DNA from: CBFGRV01 sp965651265
Lineage (GTDB): Bacteria; Bacteroidota; Rhodothermia; Rhodothermales; VXPQ01
Reading direction: 5' to 3'
Length of the DNA stretch: 33,562 bases
Assembly (NCBI GenBank): GCA_965651265.1
Contig: CBFGRV010000034.1
Span: 1 to 33,562 of the forward strand
The notes under the pieces: generated by a model
Told to the model about the DNA's origin: nothing
What the model saw: the letters and a program-made list of their open reading frames with translations, nothing else
The model's database searches: none
Program-made: the position numbers and the translations under genes
In this document: positions 7,423-14,247 of the stretch, one piece after another
How the letters are laid out: the number at the start of each line of letters is the position of its first letter
Position numbering within the stretch: the stretch's first letter is position 1

Positions 7423-8877
7423 ATGAGATCGGTGCTGGGGCGAGTTCATGCGGCGATTCTGGTCGTTGCCCTGACGGGATGCTACGGCATGCGCGGCTCA
7501 TCAGGCGGCGGGGTGGCGCGTTTCGAGCCGCCGCGCCCGCTGCAGCCGGGTGACGTCGCCGTCCCAGGTGGATATCAGATCGAAGTCGTAGCCTCGGGGC
7601 TCACGTTTCCCACGGGCATCGCCTTCGATGCAGACGGACGCCCGTACGTCGTCGAGTCGGGCTATTCCTACGGCGAGGTGGTACTCACGCCACGCCTGCT
7701 TCGGCTGGATGCATCCGGCCCCGTGGTGGTTGCCGAAGGTGAAGGCGGTGGTCCATGGAACGGTATCGATTACCTGGACGGCGGCTTCTTCGTCGCGGAT
7801 GGCGATCACCTCGACGGCGGGAGCATCCTGCGCATCGACCCGGGAAGCGGGTCGATATCGGTGCTGATCGATGGGCTGCCGAGTCTGGGCGACCATCACA
7901 CGAACGGCCCGGTGGCCGGGCCCGATGGCTGGATCTATTTCGGTCAGGGCACAGCCACGAATTCCGGAATCGTAGGCCCCGACAACTACGATTTCGGATG
8001 GCTCCAGCGCGCTCCGGATTTCCACGACATTCCATGTCGCGACGTCACGCTGGCCGGGCGCAATATGGTGTCGCCCAATCCGCTGACTGCAGCGCGCGAT
8101 GAGGTGTCGACGGGCGCTTTCGTGCCTTTCGGGACATCGACCCATCAGGGGCAAGTCATTTCGGGTGAAGTGCCCTGCAGCGGCGCCATTCTACGGGTTC
8201 ATCCGAACGGCAGCGGGCCTGAGCTCGTGGCCTGGGGTCTGCGTAATCCGTTCGGGCTCGCGTTCGGACCCGACGGCCGCCTGTTCGTGACGGACAACAG
8301 CTACGACGATCGCGGCAGTCGCCCGGCGTGGGGGACTGGCGACTACCTGTGGGATATCGAAGAAGGTCGATGGTATGGATGGCCGGAGTTCGCCGGTGGA
8401 GTGCCCATCCGCGTGTTCGATCCGCCGGGAGAGCGGGCGCCGATCACGCTCCTCGCCGAAATGCCGGACGATCCACCCGATCCTATCGCGCACTTCGCCG
8501 TGCACTCATCCACGACCGGGCTCGATTTTTCGCGCAGCCCTGAGTTCGGATTCGTGGGGGATGCCTTCGTGGCCCAGTTCGGCGACATGGCACCCGGAGT
8601 CGGAAAGGTGTTGGCACCGGTCGGTTTCCGCGTCGTGCGGGTGGATGTCAGCACGGGTACGGTATACGGCTTTGCGGAGAATCGGGGCAAGAGGCGGCAG
8701 CCGGCATCGCGCGCAAAGAGCGGTGGGCTCGAGCGGCCCATTGCCGTACGATTCAGTCCGGATGGCACCGAGCTCTACGTCGTCGACTTCGGTGTGCTGA
8801 CCACTCGCGGTGGTAGCGTGGAGCCCTGGCCGGAGACGGGCGTCGTCTGGAAGATCACCAGGGAGGCAGCGCGGTGA
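7423..8877 (+). CDS. sorbosone/glucose dehydrogenase-like beta-propeller lipoprotein
   Basis: The protein is 484 aa. The N-terminus has a lipoprotein signal with lipobox ALTGC (Cys20), so it should be membrane-anchored outside the inner membrane. The rest is a six/seven-bladed propeller of the glucose/sorbosone dehydrogenase type: GYQIEVVASGLTFPTGIAFD, HHTNGPVAGPDGWIYFGQG, WGLRNPFGLAFGPDGRLFV, DIEEGRWYGWPEFAGG, FVAQFGDMAPG. Canonical members bind PQQ and oxidise sugars to lactones; which PQQ ligands are kept cannot be settled by eye. The stop codon overlaps the start of a cytochrome c lipoprotein gene, strongly suggesting that electrons pass to that heme. The start is fixed by the signal peptide; the upstream ribosome-binding site is weak. 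Confidence 0.85.
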   Translation: MRSVLGRVHAAILVVALTGCYGMRGSSGGGVARFEPPRPLQPGDVAVPGGYQIEVVASGLTFPTGIAFDADGRPYVVESGYSYGEVVLTPRLLRLDASGPVVVAEGEGGGPWNGIDYLDGGFFVADGDHLDGGSILRIDPGSGSISVLIDGLPSLGDHHTNGPVAGPDGWIYFGQGTATNSGIVGPDNYDFGWLQRAPDFHDIPCRDVTLAGRNMVSPNPLTAARDEVSTGAFVPFGTSTHQGQVISGEVPCSGAILRVHPNGSGPELVAWGLRNPFGLAFGPDGRLFVTDNSYDDRGSRPAWGTGDYLWDIEEGRWYGWPEFAGGVPIRVFDPPGERAPITLLAEMPDDPPDPIAHFAVHSSTTGLDFSRSPEFGFVGDAFVAQFGDMAPGVGKVLAPVGFRVVRVDVSTGTVYGFAENRGKRRQPASRAKSGGLERPIAVRFSPDGTELYVVDFGVLTTRGGSVEPWPETGVVWKITREAAR

Positions 8878-9293
8878 TGTCCAGGTCCCAGATAAAGAAA
8901 GGCGTCGCCCATCGTCGGTCCGCGAGTGGCTTCCGGCGAACTTCGCGGGCGTCGATCTTCGTGGCCGGATGCCTACTGGCAGCCTGCCTCCTGATTGGAT
9001 GCGGATCGGCGAGGCGCGGCGCGCCTTTCGAGGCGGCATTTGAGCCCGCCGATACCACGCTGCTCGCGGGGCGACACGTATTCATGCGCTACTGCAACGG
9101 CTGTCATCCAGGTGGGGAGGGTGGACTCGGTCCCGCGCTCAACAACAAGCCCCTGCCGGGCTGGATGATCCGCTTCCAGGTTCGGCACGGGCTCGGGGCG
9201 ATGCCGTCGTTCTCCGACGACGTCATCTCCGACGACGACCTCCGCAAGCTCTCACGCTACCTCGTGGCCCTTCGTCGCTACGATCCGGACTGA
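8874..9293 (+). CDS. cytochrome c lipoprotein (single heme), electron acceptor of the adjacent dehydrogenase
   Basis: The protein is 139 aa. The GTG start at 8874 overlaps the upstream stop (GTGA), with GGGAGG at 8861-8866 seven nt before it; ATG 8877 is an equal alternative. After a basic n-region a lipoprotein signal ends at LLIGC (Cys43). The mono-heme cytochrome c fold follows: RYCNGCH (Cys74, Cys77, His78) and GAMPSF with Met110 as the expected distal heme ligand. Class I cytochromes of this type carry single electrons. Overlap with the propeller dehydrogenase gene implies translational coupling and stoichiometric expression, so it is the likely direct acceptor from the sugar-oxidising cofactor (inference). 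Confidence 0.9.
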   Translation: MMSRSQIKKGVAHRRSASGFRRTSRASIFVAGCLLAACLLIGCGSARRGAPFEAAFEPADTTLLAGRHVFMRYCNGCHPGGEGGLGPALNNKPLPGWMIRFQVRHGLGAMPSFSDDVISDDDLRKLSRYLVALRRYDPD

Positions 9294-9311
9294 ACGACCT
9301 CGTGCGCGGTC

Positions 9312-10625
9312 TCAGCTTGCCGGCCGGAGTTGCCAGAGCTCGCCTTCGTCCTCGTCCGTCACGACGTAGAGGAAGCCGTCGGGTCCCTGGCGAACGTCGC
9401 GAATCCGCTGTTCGCGATCGACGAGCAGGTGTTCCTCTCCCGTCACGCGCTCCCCTTCGATCTCAAGTCGAACCAGGCGCTGCTGACGAAGCCCCCCGAT
9501 GAATACGCTGCCGCGCCACTCCGGAAACGCATCGCCGGTGTACCACTGCATGCCCGACGGGGCGATGACTGGATCCCAGTAATAGACCGGCTGCTCGAAG
9601 CCGCCCGGCTGTGGCGACGAACCTTCGATGGGGACGCCTCTGTATTCTATCCCATAGGCCTGCAACGGCCATCCGTAATTCCGGCCGGCTCGGACGAGGT
9701 TCAGCTCATCGCCGCCGCGCGTGCCGTGCTCAACGATCCAGTAGCGGCCCTGCGGGTCCATCGATGCAGACTGGATGTTGCGATGACCGAGCGAAAAGAT
9801 CTCCGGCATCGCGCCCTCTTCTCCCACGAAGGGGTTGTCATCGGGAACGCTGCCGTCCGGCCGGATGCGCAGGGTCTTGCCCATATGGTTGTCGAGCTGC
9901 TGCGCAAGCGGCCTCATGTGTGCATCCGACCGGTCGCCCGTCGTGATGTAGAGCAGGCCCTGCTCGTCGAAGACAAGACGAGAGCCGAAGTGGTTTCGTC
10001 CGTCGTAGGTGGGCATCGCGCGGAAGATCACCTCCACATCGGAGACACTTCGACCGTCCTCGGAGAGCACGCCACGAGCGACGGCCGTGCCGTTGCCCCC
10101 CTCGCGTGGCTCCGCGTACGACCAGAAAATCAAGCGGCTGGATTCGAAATCGGGGGCGAGGGCCACGTCGAGCAGGCCCCCCTGGCCCTGTGCGTCCACG
10201 TCGGGCAGGCCGCTTATGGGCTCACCCAGTGTCCCATCGGCACCGATCACGCGCATCCTTCCCGGGCGCTCCGTGACCAGGAAGCTGCCATCCGGGAGAG
10301 GCTCAACGGCCCAGGGATGCTCGAGGCCGTCTGCCAGCACGACGACCTCCAGGTCGACGTCCGCCGACACGCCACAGGCCCGGGTCTGTCCCTCGAAGGC
10401 CGGTTGCTGATCGGGAGCCTCGGGTGGACGTGTCTCGAGCGGTTCGCAGTCGGTGGTGTCGGTTCGGGAGGTGTTCATGGCCGTTGCCGAGTCGACGCCT
10501 TCCAGTTCGCTGGCATCCCCACTCTCCGCCGTGCAGGCGGCCAGGGCGAGAACAGTCGTAATCAGGACGACGGGTATGCGAGTTCGGAGCGAAAAGCGGT
10601 CGAGCGAAATCGAGTGCTGGTCCAT
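9312..10625 (-). CDS. PQQ-dependent aldose sugar dehydrogenase lipoprotein
   Basis: The protein is 437 aa. The lipobox LALAAC puts Cys31 at the mature N-terminus; an acidic, Ser/Thr-rich linker follows, then the GSDH (PF07995) propeller from ~residue 95. Family motifs are intact: LEHPWAVEPLPDGSFLVTER, GQGGLLDVALAPDF, RNHFGSRLVF (catalytic-base His region), LGHRNIQSASMDPQG, EHGTRGGDELN, YGWPLQAYG, IAPSGMQWYTGD and FIGGLRQQRLVRL. These match the soluble aldose dehydrogenase (YliI/Asd) branch, which oxidises aldoses to lactones with PQQ. It converges with the cytochrome c gene, leaving only 18 nt between stops. No PQQ biosynthesis gene is in the window. No clear Shine-Dalgarno precedes ATG 10625. 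Confidence 0.9.
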   Translation of the reverse strand: MDQHSISLDRFSLRTRIPVVLITTVLALAACTAESGDASELEGVDSATAMNTSRTDTTDCEPLETRPPEAPDQQPAFEGQTRACGVSADVDLEVVVLADGLEHPWAVEPLPDGSFLVTERPGRMRVIGADGTLGEPISGLPDVDAQGQGGLLDVALAPDFESSRLIFWSYAEPREGGNGTAVARGVLSEDGRSVSDVEVIFRAMPTYDGRNHFGSRLVFDEQGLLYITTGDRSDAHMRPLAQQLDNHMGKTLRIRPDGSVPDDNPFVGEEGAMPEIFSLGHRNIQSASMDPQGRYWIVEHGTRGGDELNLVRAGRNYGWPLQAYGIEYRGVPIEGSSPQPGGFEQPVYYWDPVIAPSGMQWYTGDAFPEWRGSVFIGGLRQQRLVRLEIEGERVTGEEHLLVDREQRIRDVRQGPDGFLYVVTDEDEGELWQLRPAS

Positions 10626-10917
10626 GGGCTGACTATGTATTTCCGTGCGTTCGATTCAATGAGGCCTAATCTTGGCGCGGCTACGCGCTTCCAGGTTGCC
10701 ATTCCGGCTCCATCATAATAAAAACAAATTCCGCCCGCTGCCTGCCACTTCCTGTAATGATCCAGACCAACGATGCCCGAGGCGATGTGTAAGACGCTCA
10801 CAGTGCACTTGCGCCCGAGTTGAAACGGGCGGGCTTAGGAATTTTGCTTGATTCGCGTACATTATCAGGACGTAATCGACGACGAGAGGCCAGTTGCACG
10901 AGCCAGCGAGGTTTACC

Positions 10918-11439
10918 ATGGAGCAGTCACCTCCTCGCCCAACGACAACGGAGACTACGAGTGCGGCGCACTCAACTCATCCAGGATCGACGCCCAGCGG
11001 AACCGCCGGTGCACGTTCGACCCCATTCCTGTCCACGTTTGGACCGATCGCACACGCCATTCTACGAATAGGGGTAGGCTTGCTGTTCATGCAGCATGGC
11101 GGACAGAAGCTCTTTGGCTGGTTCGGAGGTATGGATGGTGAGGGCATGACGGCCGAGCTCGTCTCGCAGATGGGTTTGGCCGGCGTGCTCGAGTTTTTCG
11201 GCGGTGCGCTCATCGTGCTCGGACTGCTCACGCGTCCCATCGCCGCCATATTGGTCATCGAGATGCTGGCCGCCTTCTTCATGGTACATGCCCCACAGGG
11301 CGGATTTCCCATCCAGAACGGGGGCGAACTGCCCTTGCTTTTCGCGTTGATCTGGATATTCCTCGCGGGGAATGGGGCTGGGCCGTTGTCTCTTGATCGG
11401 GCATTCGGTCGCCGGCGAACGGAGGCGCCTCGAACATGA
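10918..11439 (+). CDS. DoxX family membrane protein
   Basis: The protein is 173 aa from ATG 10918, chosen because GAGG sits 6 nt upstream; a TTG at 10894 would add eight residues. A Thr/Ser/Pro-rich N-terminal ~45 residues precede a four-helix DoxX domain: ILRIGVGLLFMQHGGQKLFG, GVLEFFGGALIVLGLLTR, AAILVIEMLAAFFMVH, LLFALIWIFLAGNGAGPLSL. DoxX/DoxD proteins are linked to respiratory or thiosulfate:quinone chemistry and, in other bacteria, to redox-stress membrane complexes; the specific role is unknown. The gene overlaps the next lipoprotein gene by ATGA, so the two are translationally coupled. The long polar N-terminus is unusual for this short family. Confidence 0.88.
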   Translation: MEQSPPRPTTTETTSAAHSTHPGSTPSGTAGARSTPFLSTFGPIAHAILRIGVGLLFMQHGGQKLFGWFGGMDGEGMTAELVSQMGLAGVLEFFGGALIVLGLLTRPIAAILVIEMLAAFFMVHAPQGGFPIQNGGELPLLFALIWIFLAGNGAGPLSLDRAFGRRRTEAPRT

Positions 11440-11945
11440 AATTCGCGGCTCCGACGGCGCTAGCGGCAGCGCTCTTGATTCTCACCGGGTGCTCCGTAGA
11501 GACCGGCGGGTCCCCGGACATGAATCAGGCGCAGGACGATTCCCTACTGAGCGGGACGGCCGCCTACGATTCGGCGCTGGCGGTCCGCCTTGGGGCGGAC
11601 GAATACGGCATGCGCAGCTACGTCATGGCGTTTCTCAAGGCCGGACCCAATCGGAGCCAGGATTCGGCGGAAGCCGTCGCGCTTCAGCGGGCCCATCTCG
11701 CCAACATTCAACGACTAGCCGATGAGGGGAAGCTCGTGCTGGCAGGTCCTTTCCTCGATAGTGGGCCTACGCGGGGCATTTACGTCTTCGATGTTGCAAC
11801 GGTGGAGGAAGCGCGCGAGCTGACGATGACCGATCCAGCCGTTCAGGCCGGTCGCCTGGAAATGGAGTTGCACCCGTGGTATGGGTCGGCGGCCCTCCGG
11901 GCACTCAATGGCATTCACGGTCGCGTAGCGCGGATGGAGCCCTGA
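11436..11945 (+). CDS. YCII-domain lipoprotein
   Basis: The protein is 169 aa. The ATG overlaps the DoxX stop. The lipobox ILTGC gives Cys19. Residues ~65-155 resemble the YCII-related ferredoxin-like fold: SYVMAFLKAGPNRSQDSAEA, LQRAHLANIQRLADEGKLVL, AGPFLDSGPTRGIYVFDVAT, EEARELTMTDPAVQAGRLEM, ELHPWYG. YCII proteins are small dimeric alpha/beta barrels with a conserved His/Asp pair thought to be catalytic, but an exported lipoprotein version is less common. Coupling to DoxX suggests a joint envelope role, not known in detail. Confidence 0.85.
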   Translation: MKFAAPTALAAALLILTGCSVETGGSPDMNQAQDDSLLSGTAAYDSALAVRLGADEYGMRSYVMAFLKAGPNRSQDSAEAVALQRAHLANIQRLADEGKLVLAGPFLDSGPTRGIYVFDVATVEEARELTMTDPAVQAGRLEMELHPWYGSAALRALNGIHGRVARMEP

Positions 11946-12003
11946 CGATCAAGCGGGGGCGCGAATAGCGCCCTGACGATCGAGCCGGGGGCGCATTTTT
12001 GCG
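11940..12003 (+). repeat. tandem imperfect direct repeat at the stop codon
   Basis: Two adjacent copies: 11940-11970 and 11971-12003. Both begin CCCTGACGATC, share AGC, GGGGGCGC and a final GCG, and differ by an A/G change, a one-base insertion and the A/T-rich spacer. The first copy contains the TGA stop of the YCII gene, so the stop and the start of the 3' region were duplicated. Confidence 0.7.
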
Positions 12004-12357
12004 AGAGACATCGTGCCTACCGGCAAACCGCCATCAGGCAAAACCCGATGATACTAATCACCGGATCGTCACGCATCGATGCGCCGATAGCGCAGAAGGT
12101 CTGATCGCTACCTCCTATATTCAGTGCTCCCGTGCGAAGTCCGCATTCTATATGCGCCGCGCACCGACCATACTGTCGACGACTCGTCCCCGAATGCCAT
12201 CGGGCGGTTGCTGATCCACCCTCAGCGAGATAGACAAGCGGACGAGACGAACCGATGTTCGTTGGAACCGAATCGCGCCGTGGCGTGTCGCCGTGCGTAT
12301 ACAGCGTCGGCGATGCGCGCAAGCCATGGGTACTGGCACTGAGGCGAGGTGAGGGAG
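11946..12357. other. 412-nt intergenic region before the PEGA gene
   Basis: After the repeat/terminator at 11940-12003 I find no convincing gene. The short ORFs on both strands (about 60-100 codons) lack ribosome-binding sites and recognisable content. The A+T-richer stretch around 12040-12180 is the likely promoter zone for the four-gene block starting at 12358. Confidence 0.4.
11957..12000 (+). terminator. terminator with a competing alternative hairpin
   Basis: GCGCCC (11968-11973) can pair with GGGCGC (11989-11994), followed by ATTTTT (11995-12000), giving an intrinsic terminator. The same GCGCCC can pair instead with an upstream GGGCGC (11957-11962) across a 5-nt loop. The two hairpins exclude each other, a consequence of the direct repeat. 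Confidence 0.55.
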
Positions 12358-13542
12358 ATGAAGCGAGAAATCGACGAGAACGGCAATATCATCATTCGCG
12401 GTTTTACGCGGAATGAGACGGCGAAACCGTGGGATCCGCCAGGGCTTTACGTCCGCGATCCTATCGGAGACGCCGTCCCTGCTAGCTATTTGCAGGCGCT
12501 ACTCTGGCGAATCGAAGAGTCAGCACCGATCCTATTCGCCGCCGCCCTCTTTGTTGGCCTGCTCTCTCTGGGTGTCCTTTCCTTTCTGAATCTTTCGGGA
12601 TCCGACGACCCGTTTTCGACGAGCGAGGTCACCGAAGCACCTTCCATTTCGACGGAGTCGAGCGGCAACGAAGCCCGCATTTTGCCGGCCTCCTCGCAAG
12701 ATGGTTTCGAGAGGGGGAGTGGAAATCCGGCCGACGGACCACGACTTCCAGCCGCGGCGTTGGGAATTTCGGGGGACTCATGGCGTGCGACCAGCGGCGG
12801 GCAGGGCGCCGACGGGCAGGGCCTTCTGGCCACGCCCAACGTGCAGATGAGCACGCTGCAGGTACGATCTGAGCCGGCAGGCGGCACCGTAATGGTGGAC
12901 TTCGATTCGGTGGGCACCACGCCGATGAGTCTGCAGCTTGCGAGGGGCGTGTACGTCTTGTCGGTGGCTTTTCCGGAGGGTGAGCGCCGGGATTCCGTGG
13001 TCATTCTCGAAGATCCGACGCGCCGGGTCTTGAACTTCGTGCGAGAGGCTGAGCGCCAGGATTCGCCGATCGTCGCACGTCGCGCTACCGACAACGTCGT
13101 GCGACAGGAGCCCACGAGGCGACCGCCGACGTCCACCGCAGGCACTACCGCCTCTGAGCCGTCGCGACCCGCGCAGACATCCATGGCGGAGAACCGGCCG
13201 AACGAGTCCACCTCAAACCGGGACACGCCGCCCATCGAGCAGGCGCCGGCCGAGCAGGCGGATGACCGGAACGCTCAGGTAGACAACCCCATGGAAGAGA
13301 TTGAGGAAGAGGTGGCGGGCACCGCCACGATCTCCGTGCGGGTCAAGCCGTGGGGGAGCATTTTCGTCGATGGAAGACTACTGGCGCGCAATACGGACCT
13401 CCGCCACGCCGTGGAGGTCGAGCCCGGTACGCATCGCCTTCGCGTCGAACACCCGGCCCTTGGATCGCACGAGATCGAGGTGACCGTACGGCCGGGGATG
13501 ACGCTCGAGGTACCCGTCGACTTGCTGAGCATCTCGCAGTGA
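12358..13542 (+). CDS. single-pass membrane protein with two PEGA-like domains
   Basis: The protein is 394 aa from ATG 12358 (AGGT about 9 nt upstream; GTG 12349 would add three residues). A cytoplasmic N-terminal ~55 residues (DENGNIIIRGFTRNE) precede one transmembrane helix at ~57-78 (ILFAAALFVGLLSLGVLSFL). Outside, a Ser/Gly/Pro-rich linker leads to a first PEGA-like repeat at ~165-230 (STLQVRSEPAGGTVMVDFDS, GVYVLSVAFPEGERR). A long acidic, disordered segment (~240-320) is followed by a second at ~322-390 (ISVRVKPWGSIFVDGRLLAR, EVEPGTHRLRVEHPALG). PEGA domains are small beta folds found in cell-envelope proteins and kinase-linked receptors. It heads a same-strand block with a TPR-like, a tail-fibre-like and a T9SS protein, suggesting an envelope scaffold (inference). 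Confidence 0.82.
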   Translation: MKREIDENGNIIIRGFTRNETAKPWDPPGLYVRDPIGDAVPASYLQALLWRIEESAPILFAAALFVGLLSLGVLSFLNLSGSDDPFSTSEVTEAPSISTESSGNEARILPASSQDGFERGSGNPADGPRLPAAALGISGDSWRATSGGQGADGQGLLATPNVQMSTLQVRSEPAGGTVMVDFDSVGTTPMSLQLARGVYVLSVAFPEGERRDSVVILEDPTRRVLNFVREAERQDSPIVARRATDNVVRQEPTRRPPTSTAGTTASEPSRPAQTSMAENRPNESTSNRDTPPIEQAPAEQADDRNAQVDNPMEEIEEEVAGTATISVRVKPWGSIFVDGRLLARNTDLRHAVEVEPGTHRLRVEHPALGSHEIEVTVRPGMTLEVPVDLLSISQ

Positions 13543-13546
13543 AACG

Positions 13547-13560
13547 GCCCTTCGAAGGGC
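13547..13560. other. 14-bp perfect palindrome after the PEGA gene
   Basis: GCCCTTCGAAGGGC is self-complementary and starts 4 nt after the TGA at 13540-13542. Without a T-run it is more likely an RNA-processing/stability hairpin or partial terminator between the first two genes of the block than a full stop. Confidence 0.4.
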
Positions 13561-13624
13561 GGCCGCCACAGCCGCCTGGTCGATTCACTCAGACATAAAC
13601 ACGCAAATCCAGGCCTTTCTCCTC

Positions 13625-14173
13625 ATGGCGCTCTCCAATCCAAAGTGGCCGATCTCTTCATGGTTCCTGGTGGCACTCTTCCTTTCACCCGCAGCGATGG
13701 CCCAGGAGACGTGCTCCGAACTGCTGAGCGCGGCTGAAACCCAGTACGTAGATGCGCGCTTCGATCTCACCATCCAGCTCGTCGACCGGTGCTTGAGGCA
13801 GGATGGCCTTACACGAGGAGACATTATCGGATCGTATCGCTTGCTGGCCCTCGCTTACATGCGAATGGATCAGCTGGGAGAGGCCCGCCTGACCATTTTA
13901 CACCTTTTGAATGAGGTGCCTGACTACCGGCCCGATGCCATCGGCGACCCGCCGGATTACACTGTGCTGGTCGAGTCCGTGTTGGCGCAGTTCACGCCAA
14001 CTCAGGAGCCGGAGCGCCGGTCCTGGTTTGCCTCGAACTCCGGCTGGCTCATCGGTGGCGGAGCGGCTCTTGTCGGAGGGGTCGTTACGGCCATACTCCT
14101 TCAGAGCGGCGGTGGGGGCGGTTCAGGCGGATCCAACAGCGGCCTACCGCCGCCTCCCGATCTGCCCCATTGA
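13625..14173 (+). CDS. exported TPR-like protein with C-terminal transmembrane segment
   Basis: The protein is 182 aa. It has a signal peptide (WPISSWFLVALFLSPAAMAQ, cleavage near AMA|Q at 26). Residues ~30-122 form paired helices like a TPR/YfiO-style repeat: SAAETQYVDARFDLTIQLVD, SYRLLALAYMRMDQLGEARL, LHLLNEVPDYRPD, then the DPPDYTVLVESVLAQF motif seen in envelope TPR proteins. Two mature cysteines (30 and 56) could form a disulfide. A second hydrophobic helix (~139-159, GWLIGGGAALVGGVVTAILL) precedes a Gly-rich and Pro-rich tail (GGGGGSGGSNSGLPPPPDLP). Topology suggests a periplasmic domain tethered to a membrane. The 82-nt gap after the PEGA gene is compatible with co-transcription. Confidence 0.8.
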   Translation: MALSNPKWPISSWFLVALFLSPAAMAQETCSELLSAAETQYVDARFDLTIQLVDRCLRQDGLTRGDIIGSYRLLALAYMRMDQLGEARLTILHLLNEVPDYRPDAIGDPPDYTVLVESVLAQFTPTQEPERRSWFASNSGWLIGGGAALVGGVVTAILLQSGGGGGSGGSNSGLPPPPDLPH

Positions 14174-14247
14174 AAAGGGTTTTAGGCCCTACCTTTTGAC
14201 CGACCACCACAATGGGTCGGTTTCTCCACCACACGGCATCGAAGGAC

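Noticed and set aside
9330..10718. 462-codon plus-strand ORF
   Set aside because: It is antisense to the PQQ aldose dehydrogenase, which has complete family motifs; long antisense frames are expected in G+C-rich coding DNA.
11999..12342. Short ORFs on both strands before the PEGA gene
   Set aside because: No ribosome-binding sites, no recognisable protein pattern, and they overlap each other.
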